This document shows, one piece after another, positions 59,177 through 64,000 of a DNA stretch of 64,000 nucleotides. Source of the stretch: Olsenella_K absiana. GTDB lineage: Bacteria; Actinomycetota; Coriobacteriia; Coriobacteriales; Atopobiaceae. The stretch covers positions 1 through 64,000 of the forward strand of contig NZ_JAZGJQ010000003.1 in NCBI RefSeq assembly GCF_036408855.1, given 5' to 3'. The translations under genes were made by a program, and so were the position numbers. The notes under the pieces were generated by a model. The model ran no database searches. It was given only the letters and a program-made list of their open reading frames with translations, and was not told where the DNA came from. How positions within the stretch are numbered: position 1 is the first letter of the stretch; each line of letters opens with the position of its first letter.

Positions 59177-60001
59177 ATGGACTACCAGCTCATCGCGTTC
59201 GACATGGACGGCACGCTGCTCGACTCCAGCAAGGGCATCCTGCCCTCCACGCTGGACGCCATCCGCGAGGCGGCGGCGCGCGACAAGGTCGTCGCCATCG
59301 CCACCGGCAGGTCGCCCAGCCTCATCGCGAGCTACGCGGAGCGCCTGCCCGAGGTGCGTTACGCCATCTGCATCACCGGCGCGGGCGTCTACGACTTCCG
59401 GGAGCGCCGCTTCGTCACCGAGAAGTGCCTGCCCCAGGATCTTGTCCCCCAGATCCTGGACGCGTGGGAGGGGGAGGACGCCATGAGCGAGGTCTTCTCC
59501 GGCACCGAGATCTTCCAGCCCGCCGGCTACCTCGACCGGCTCGGTGACTTCAACCTGGCAAACTTCAGGGAGACGTTCGAGCGGGCCGCGAACTTCGTGC
59601 CAGACGTCCGCGCGTGGGCGCTCGCGCACGCGGGAGAGATCGCGAAGTACAACCTGCACTGCCGGAGCACCGAGATGCGCGAGCGCATCCGCGACCGCGT
59701 CGTCGAGCGGGGGCTCGACGTGGAGTGGGCCTACACGGAGTGGGCGTCGCTCGAGCTCACCGCCCGAGGGGTCAGCAAGGGGAGCGCGCTCGAGGGCCTC
59801 TGCCGCGCCCTCGGGATCCCCGTCGAGGCCAGCATCGCCGTCGGGGACTCGGGCAACGACCTGGACATGGTCAGGCGCGCGGGCCTCGGCGTCGCCATGG
59901 GCAACGCCTCGCCGGACGTGCTCGAGGCCGCCGACGTGGTGGTCGCCGACAACGACCATGGCGGGTGCGCGCAGGCCGTCCGCGACTACCTGCTGGCGTA
60001 G
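59177..60001 (+). CDS. Cof-type HAD-superfamily phosphatase
   Basis: 274 aa. HAD motif I LIAFDMDGTLLDSSKG, motif II ATGRSPSL, motif III/IV SKGSALEGLCRALGI and VGDSGNDLDMVRRAG, then GVAMGNASPDVLEAADVVV, as in type IIB (Cof) sugar-phosphate or flavin phosphatases. GAAGGAGGACC precedes the ATG. Natural substrate unknown. Confidence 0.93.
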   Translation: MDYQLIAFDMDGTLLDSSKGILPSTLDAIREAAARDKVVAIATGRSPSLIASYAERLPEVRYAICITGAGVYDFRERRFVTEKCLPQDLVPQILDAWEGEDAMSEVFSGTEIFQPAGYLDRLGDFNLANFRETFERAANFVPDVRAWALAHAGEIAKYNLHCRSTEMRERIRDRVVERGLDVEWAYTEWASLELTARGVSKGSALEGLCRALGIPVEASIAVGDSGNDLDMVRRAGLGVAMGNASPDVLEAADVVVADNDHGGCAQAVRDYLLA

Positions 60002-60019
60002 CGCCCCGCTCGGCTGCCT

Positions 60020-60418
60020 CTACTCGGAGGCGTCGAGCCACTTCTTGCGCGAGAAGAAGTTCCAGAGGGCGACGATGGCGGTGGCGAAGAACTTCACGAC
60101 GACGTACCACTCGTCGCCGAGCGCCTCGGTGCCGCCCCACATGACGACCTCGTTGATGCCGAAGCCGATGGTCGACAGGACGATGAAGATCACGAACTCG
60201 CGCGAGCGCGAGAGGTCGTCGCGGTGCCGGAAGACGTAGCGCATCGATGCCCAGTAGTTGAACATCAGCGAGACCACGTACGAGACGGCCGCGGCCGCGA
60301 CGGGGTCGACGCCGAAGACTTCGTGCAGCAGGATCATCACGCCGAAGTCGATGATCGCGGCGAGCACGCCGACGACGCCGAACTTCAGGAACTGGGCGAT
60401 GAGGCTCTTGATTGACAT
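60020..60418 (-). CDS. GtrA family membrane protein
   Basis: 132 aa, four membrane helices. FLKFGVVGVLAAIIDFGVMI, AAAVSYVVSLMFNYWASMRYVF (the GtrA N-x-x-W/Y-VF motif) and KFFATAIVALWNFFSRKKW. GtrA proteins help move polyprenyl-linked sugars across the membrane for surface glycan modification. GGAGGACGAC precedes the ATG. Convergent with the HAD gene (18-bp gap). Confidence 0.92.
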   Translation of the reverse strand: MSIKSLIAQFLKFGVVGVLAAIIDFGVMILLHEVFGVDPVAAAAVSYVVSLMFNYWASMRYVFRHRDDLSRSREFVIFIVLSTIGFGINEVVMWGGTEALGDEWYVVVKFFATAIVALWNFFSRKKWLDASE

Positions 60419-60559
60419 GTCGTCCTCCGTGACGGACGGGTTCGCTCCGGACCCTGCGGTCGCGGCCCGTGACAGTACACGAGGATACCTGCCGGGCCGC
60501 TCCGTCGGGGCGGAGAAGGACCCGCTCTAGCGACAAAACACGAATCGCCCGGAAGGCGA

Positions 60560-60643
60560 GCCCCGCGCGGGGCCCGCACGCCGCTTGCGGCGGCGCGTCC
60601 TCGCTGCGGTCCCGCACGCCGCTTGCGACGGCGGGTCCTTCTC
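60560..60643. repeat. Direct repeat GCACGCCGCTTGCG
   Basis: Two copies (CCCGCACGCCGCTTGCGGCGG and CCCGCACGCCGCTTGCGACGG-like, 60576 and 60611), the second ending in a GTCCTTCTC motif; another motif (GAGAAGGAC) lies at 60513-60521. Fills the 60419-60654 gap. Confidence 0.6.
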
Positions 60644-60654
60644 GCAGGCCTGCG

Positions 60655-61434
60655 CTACCTGCGCCGGTCCCGCCGCCTGTCCTCGAGCTCGCACGTGGCT
60701 CGCCGCAGCCTTGCCGCGCTCTCCTCGCGCGCCCTCGAGCCGAAGCTGCGGATGCTCCGCAGCGCGCGCCTCTCGACGAGCGTCATGCCCTCGGCGCCCC
60801 GGCGGGCGGCCTCCTCGAGGTCGTCCCCGAGCGGCCTGCGTCCGGATGCGATGTCGTCCACGGCGGTCTCCATCACCGCGTCGAAGTCGTCGCGGCCTCG
60901 CTCTATGCGCTTGGTGAGGTCGGTCAGCGTCGACAGCGTGAGGGCGAGGTCGGCGGACATGAGCGAGACGGTGATGAGCGCGAGAAGCTCCCACGCGACG
61001 AGCGGCAGGCTCGGCGTGGCGGCGGCGATGGCGGGGCAGGCGAAGTAGTAGAGCAGGGTGCCCACGGCCCCGAAGCCCAGCGCGAAGGGCAGGCAGACGC
61101 GCCCGTTGAGGTTGAGCGGGATGTTGCTGTAGTCCCACCAGCGCGCGTGGAAGAACCGCTCCAGCACGTAGGAGGTCCCATACTCGAGGATGGCGCTGCC
61201 GGCCGCCCCGCCGAGGAAGACCTGCCACCATGCGACGTCGCCGCCACCGCGCGGCAGGGCCTGCGCGACGGCGACGACCGCGACGACGCCGAACCCGTAG
61301 ATGGGGCAGACGGGCCCGAAGAGGAACCCGCGGTTGTCCCAGCGCCTGTTCTTGATCGCGCAGTAGGTGCACTCGTACACCCAGCCAAGCACGCTGAACA
61401 GGCCGAACCACGCTACGTAGCCGCAGATGTCCAT
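60655..61434 (-). CDS. Putative ABC transporter permease (CmpB-like family)
   Basis: 259 aa, six or so helices: YVAWFGLFSVLGWVYECTYC, FGPVCPIYGFGVVAVVAVA, SAILEYGTSYVLERFFHARW, WDYSNIPLNLNGRVCLPFAL. These match the small family annotated as putative ABC transporter permease, without a known partner. A long basic and acidic cytoplasmic tail follows (IERGRDDFDAVMETAVDDIA onward). GAGGGAGGCGTC precedes the ATG at 61434. True transport function is unproven. Confidence 0.85.
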   Translation of the reverse strand: MDICGYVAWFGLFSVLGWVYECTYCAIKNRRWDNRGFLFGPVCPIYGFGVVAVVAVAQALPRGGGDVAWWQVFLGGAAGSAILEYGTSYVLERFFHARWWDYSNIPLNLNGRVCLPFALGFGAVGTLLYYFACPAIAAATPSLPLVAWELLALITVSLMSADLALTLSTLTDLTKRIERGRDDFDAVMETAVDDIASGRRPLGDDLEEAARRGAEGMTLVERRALRSIRSFGSRAREESAARLRRATCELEDRRRDRRR

Positions 61435-61443
61435 GACGCCTCC

Positions 61444-61475
61444 CTCGCTTGCCGCTTGCCGCTTGCCACTTGCCG
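61444..61475. repeat. CTTGCCG heptamer repeat
   Basis: Four to five tandem CTTGCCG/CTTGCCA units between trmL and the permease-like gene. Confidence 0.7.
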
Positions 61476-62192
61476 CTACGGTCGCATGTCCGCGAACCCC
61501 AACTGCCGCTCGGCCTCGTAGAGAACGATGGCGACGGAGTTCGAGAGGTTGAGCGACGTGACCACGGACGTGCGCGGATCGACGTAGTTGCCGCAGACGT
61601 CGCGTTCGAGCTCGGGGTGCAGGCGGCCGAACGTCTCGTGCCAGGAGTCCGCGTTGCCCAGGGCGTCGTCGCCGCGCATGGGAATCCTCTCCGTGAGCTC
61701 CGCGTGCCCGTGTAGGAGCGTGCGAGAAAGACCTGCGCTCTCCTTGCCGAACACCAGATAGTCGCCCTCGTGGTAGCGGCTGTCGCTGTAGGTGCGCCCG
61801 CCGGCCTTGGTGAGGAGGTGCACCCGCGGCTCCCACGCGGCGCGCTTGGCGGCACCGGACCCTGGCGCCGCGTCCGAGCCGCCCGCGGCAACCTGCTCCG
61901 TCGCCGCGCGATCCCGCGTCGCCCCGCCCGGTCTTGTCGGCGCAGGCCGTTCGGTCTCCGCGAGCTGCTCCCTGACGAGCGGGTTTCTCGCCACGAAGTC
62001 GTCCCAGTCCGCGTACGTCACGACGTCGAGGCTCTCCCAGTAGGCCAGCCCAGCCCGCCGGAGCTCGCGCTCGCCGAGCGAGAAGCCAAGGGGGCCGACG
62101 AGGTGCAGCCGCGCGCCGCACAGTACGCACGTACGCCCGACGTTGCCGGTGTTTGCAGGGATCTCTGGTTCCACGAGCACGACGTTGAGCAT
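61476..62192 (-). CDS. trmL: tRNA (cytidine(34)-2'-O)-methyltransferase
   Basis: 238 aa SPOUT methyltransferase that 2'-O-methylates the wobble base of certain tRNAs. LNVVLVEPEIPANTGNVGRT is the family start; LHLVGPLGFSL, LVFGKESAGLSRTLL, ERIPMRGDDALGNADSW and LNLSNSVAIVLYEAERQLGF follow. About 40 extra residues (PAPTRPGGATRDRAATEQVA onward) are inserted before VHLLTKAGGRTYSD compared with typical 155-aa TrmL, a disordered Ala/Arg-rich loop. ATG 62192. Confidence 0.93.
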   Translation of the reverse strand: MLNVVLVEPEIPANTGNVGRTCVLCGARLHLVGPLGFSLGERELRRAGLAYWESLDVVTYADWDDFVARNPLVREQLAETERPAPTRPGGATRDRAATEQVAAGGSDAAPGSGAAKRAAWEPRVHLLTKAGGRTYSDSRYHEGDYLVFGKESAGLSRTLLHGHAELTERIPMRGDDALGNADSWHETFGRLHPELERDVCGNYVDPRTSVVTSLNLSNSVAIVLYEAERQLGFADMRP

Positions 62193-62290
62193 CGGCGCCC
62201 CTTCTTGTCGCGTATCAGGGTCAAGGCATCAGGTCGGGTCACCCCACTGTAGCGCGTGCGCGGTCGCGCATGGGGCCTCGGTAAAAGAGA

Positions 62291-62314
62291 GGGGCGGCGC
62301 CGAAGCGCCGCCCC
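62291..62314 (-). terminator. Terminator of hsp20
   Basis: Perfect GGGGCGGCGC / GCGCCGCCCC with a four-base loop. On the minus strand it is followed by TCTCTTTTAC. The rest of 62193-62434 holds CCTTGCCGTCCTTATCGG-type repeats only. Confidence 0.75.
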
Positions 62315-62434
62315 GAGTCGATGGAGCTCATCCAGCTTGTCGGCAATATGCCGGCCTTGCCGTCCTTATCGGCCTTGCGGTCCTTGTCGCACATGACGGC
62401 CTTGCCGCCTCGTGTGCCCCGAAGCCCTGCCCGG

Positions 62435-62866
62435 CTACTCCACCGTGACCTTGGTGACGTTGGACTTGGCCTCGGCCAGCTTGGGCACGCCGACCGTCAG
62501 GACGCCGTCGGCCAGCTTGGCCGTCAGACCCTCGTCCGCCGCGTCCTTGAGGTAGACGCCGCGTGTAGCCTTCCACTCGCTGGTCTCCTTCTGCAGCCAG
62601 TCCTTGCTCTTGTCCTCGTCGGACTCCTTCTTGTCGACCGAGATGGAGAGCCTGCCCTCGCTGAGCTCGACCTCGACCTCGTCCTTCTTGACGCCGGGGA
62701 GCTCTGCGGTCACCTCATACGAGTCGCCCTTGTCCTCGACGTTCATCTTGAAGGCGTCGGACGAGTCGAACGCTGCCAGTGGCGCGAAGAAGTCGTCGAG
62801 AGCACCGAACGGCCATGCCCTGCGAAGTGCCTGCTCGCGGTCACTAAAGGGAACCATGCCTGCCAT
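62435..62866 (-). CDS. Small heat shock protein (Hsp20/alpha-crystallin)
   Basis: 143 aa. Alpha-crystallin domain: FKMNVEDKGDSYEVTAELPG, VKKDEVEVELSEGRLSISVD, GVYLKDAADEGLTAKLADG and the signature GVLTVGVPKL. ATP-independent holdase against aggregation. ATG 62866 has AGAAGGAG eight bases upstream, better than the upstream GTG. A perfect 15-bp palindrome lies 126 bases upstream. Confidence 0.95.
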   Translation of the reverse strand: MAGMVPFSDREQALRRAWPFGALDDFFAPLAAFDSSDAFKMNVEDKGDSYEVTAELPGVKKDEVEVELSEGRLSISVDKKESDEDKSKDWLQKETSEWKATRGVYLKDAADEGLTAKLADGVLTVGVPKLAEAKSNVTKVTVE

Positions 62867-62991
62867 CGTTACCACTCCTTCTATGTGGTGGACGCCCCTT
62901 CTTTGGGCTTCCTTGGGTTCGCTGTACTATGTGCCCGCTTTCGCGAACTTTATACGTACAATGGAAAGAAATCTCAGTGCATGACACTTAA

Positions 62992-63006
62992 GTATGTGAC
63001 ACATAC
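62992..63006. promoter_or_regulatory. Perfect palindrome upstream of hsp20
   Basis: GTATGTGACACATAC, seven paired bases each side of a central A. Together with TATAAA on the minus strand nearer the gene it is a candidate stress-repressor site; it does not match CIRCE or HAIR. Confidence 0.5.
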
Positions 63007-63016
63007 CACGCCGCGC

Positions 63017-63136
63017 ACGCCCGCGCACGAGCACGCCCGCACGGGGACGCCCGCGCACGAGCACGCCCGCACGGGGACGCCCGCGCACGAGCACGCCCGC
63101 ACGGGGACGCCCGCGCACGAGCACGCCCGCACGTGC
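63017..63136. repeat. 30-bp tandem repeat, four units
   Basis: Units at 63017, 63047, 63077 and 63107 begin ACGCCCGCGCACGAGCACGC and end CCCGCACGGGG; the last unit's end differs. As 30 is a multiple of three, all frames stay open. No spacers, so not CRISPR. Confidence 0.95.
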
Positions 63137-63169
63137 AAGCCCGCACGTGCACGCCGATCGGTCCGGCAC

Positions 63170-63475
63170 CCCCAAACGGGCGAGCCGCTGAGAGCCCCTC
63201 TAAGCCGTCCTTGTCCGCCCCATGACATCTAGGCCGTGCCGGCGCGACGCGCCTGCACGGCCCTTTCGTGAGCAAATCGCTTTTTGCGGACAATTCCTCG
63301 ATATTTTGTCGAGAAAACGCGATTTGCTCCTCCACCAAATCGCTTTTAGCGGACAAAATCGGCGGATTTTGTCGGGAAAGAGCGATTTGCGGCTCTTCGT
63401 TTCACCATTGATGCGCAGAGATGGGCAGCGGGAGGCCCGGGGGCCGGGGCGCAGGGAGGCCCACAGCGGGCCGCG
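63170..63475 (-). repeat. 306-bp dispersed repeat, copy 2 (inverted)
   Basis: Reverse complement of 20393-20698, equal length with no gaps seen. Same double palindrome (63272-63390) bounded by GCAAATCGC. Confidence 0.9.
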
Positions 63476-63778
63476 ATGGCGGGTTAGCCGCAGGGCTGCC
63501 CTCCGCTGACGGCAGCGGCGGCCGGCGGTAGATCCAACCTCAGCTGGCAGCAGCGGCGGCCGGGTCCCGGCCGCCGCCCCGGGCCCCAGCTCGCACCAGC
63601 CTCCTCCCGGCCACCGCCTGCCCAGCCCGGCGAATCCCTCCTGAACGCGGATTGCCCTTTGCGCCTCGCGCCCGGCTGAGAGATCCTGGTTCGGATGGCT
63701 GGTGACGGGCCGGCCCTCCGAGCCCGCGCGCGTGCGCCCGGGGGACGGGGGCAGGCCGAAGGACCGAGGGGGCCGCGC
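63476..63778. other. Intergenic region with a perfect palindrome
   Basis: GC-rich, no gene. GGCGGCCGGG-T-CCCGGCCGCC at 63555-63575 is a perfect 21-bp dyad that could form a hairpin. Confidence 0.5.
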
Positions 63779-64000
63779 ATGCTGAGGGCCGGGCTGTACG
63801 AGCAGACCGTGAGCGAGGGGCTGAGAAGGCGGATCGAGGAGGCCTCCGTCACGCTCGAGCCCACCACGCGAGAGATTGACGTCGCGGAGGCGTCGCGCGT
63901 GCTCGCGGACTACGTCGCCTCGGTCGCGCGTGCGGAGCTCGCACGGGTGGGGGAGGGCGAGAAGGACGCGCTTGCCGCGGAGGTCGCCCTTGCCAACCGG
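63779..64000 (+). CDS. DUF3427/PLD-type superfamily II helicase, N-terminus (partial)
   Basis: 74 residues before the window ends. MLRAGLYEQTVSEGLRRRIE, TREIDVAEASRVLADYVASV and EKDALAAEVALANR follow the opening of long (about 1000 aa) DEAD/DEAH helicases that start with a GLYEQ helix block, then a phospholipase D-like domain, then the helicase core and DUF3427. None of those domains is in the window. CGAGGGGG precedes the ATG. The last codons include a GAGAAGGAC motif. Such helicases are often found in defence or DNA-repair contexts. Confidence 0.65.
   Translation, partial: MLRAGLYEQTVSEGLRRRIEEASVTLEPTTREIDVAEASRVLADYVASVARAELARVGEGEKDALAAEVALANR

Noticed and set aside
63017..63136. Possible CRISPR array
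   Set aside because: The units abut without spacers, and no cas gene is present.

Overview
The window is GC-rich (roughly 70% G+C by eye), densely coded on both strands, and Gram-positive in character: LPxTG-type pilins with a class C sortase, a TPP riboswitch, strong AGGAGG-type ribosome binding sites and frequent GTG starts. Gene content (thiamine salvage, Dps, AhpC with a domain-swapped AhpF-like partner, MntH, a DUF1858/DUF438 hemerythrin-PAS protein, an ECF transporter) fits the actinobacterial class Coriobacteriia, most likely an Olsenella/Atopobiaceae-like host. That placement is inference from protein style; no 16S gene is present.

Layout. 91-2257: RloA/RloB-like ATPase plus TOPRIM-like pair (putative defence). 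2618-6865: nitroreductase, then a TPP-riboswitch-controlled thiamine salvage operon (thiM, thiE-thiD fusion, tenA). 6903-8473: membrane protein plus TetR repressor behind a near-perfect palindrome. 8869-12694: glycerol dehydrogenase, an orphan AAA/DUF4143 ATPase and a frameshifted membrane protein. 12872-15020: flavodoxin-like oxidoreductase, SDR and MarR with a nested operator. 15239-20171: Dps, MFS transporter, SDR, MocR regulator. 20824-23141: hypothetical protein and DUF438 protein. 23843-27550: XRE membrane regulator and the PerR/AhpC/AhpF-like peroxide module. 27762-34722: sortase-assembled pilus locus (thioester tip adhesin, two pilins, sortase C). 34834-40316: MntH, LysR, MetE-like protein, enolase. 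40466-46049: cation efflux/OhrR/GPx operon, hydrolase, BrnQ, YhcH. 46200-48621: tRNA-Val, then a second RloA/RloB pair. 49123-54373: frameshifted nitroreductase, Pcp, membrane protein, complete ECF transporter with an S-component-ATPase fusion, second identical tRNA-Val. 54673-62866: alcohol dehydrogenase, RF-like GGQ protein, pentapeptide protein, barnase/barstar pair, HAD phosphatase, GtrA, permease-like protein, TrmL, Hsp20. 63779 to the end: start of a large helicase.

The most unusual signal is a 9-mer, GAGAAGGAC (or its complement GTCCTTCTC). I count 47 exact copies, where base composition predicts fewer than one. Copies sit in both orientations, right after stop codons, as an inverted pair inside a bidirectional terminator, and in dispensable protein tips and Ala-rich linkers (read as EKD). 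It is rare or absent in the putatively acquired modules. This is how DNA uptake sequences behave in Neisseria and Pasteurellaceae; none is known to me in Actinobacteria. The window also carries three dispersed intergenic repeat families: a 306-bp inverted repeat pair built on a double palindrome with a third diverged copy, a 70-80-bp element with TTACGCACGG ends, and a 29-bp ATGCACAA element. Many genes are followed by GC-rich minisatellites.

Regulation that can be read: a candidate PerR box shared by perR, ahpC and dps; a DtxR-box-like site shared by the DUF438 gene and enolase; palindromic operators at the TetR, MarR, LysR, RloA2 and Hsp20 promoters.
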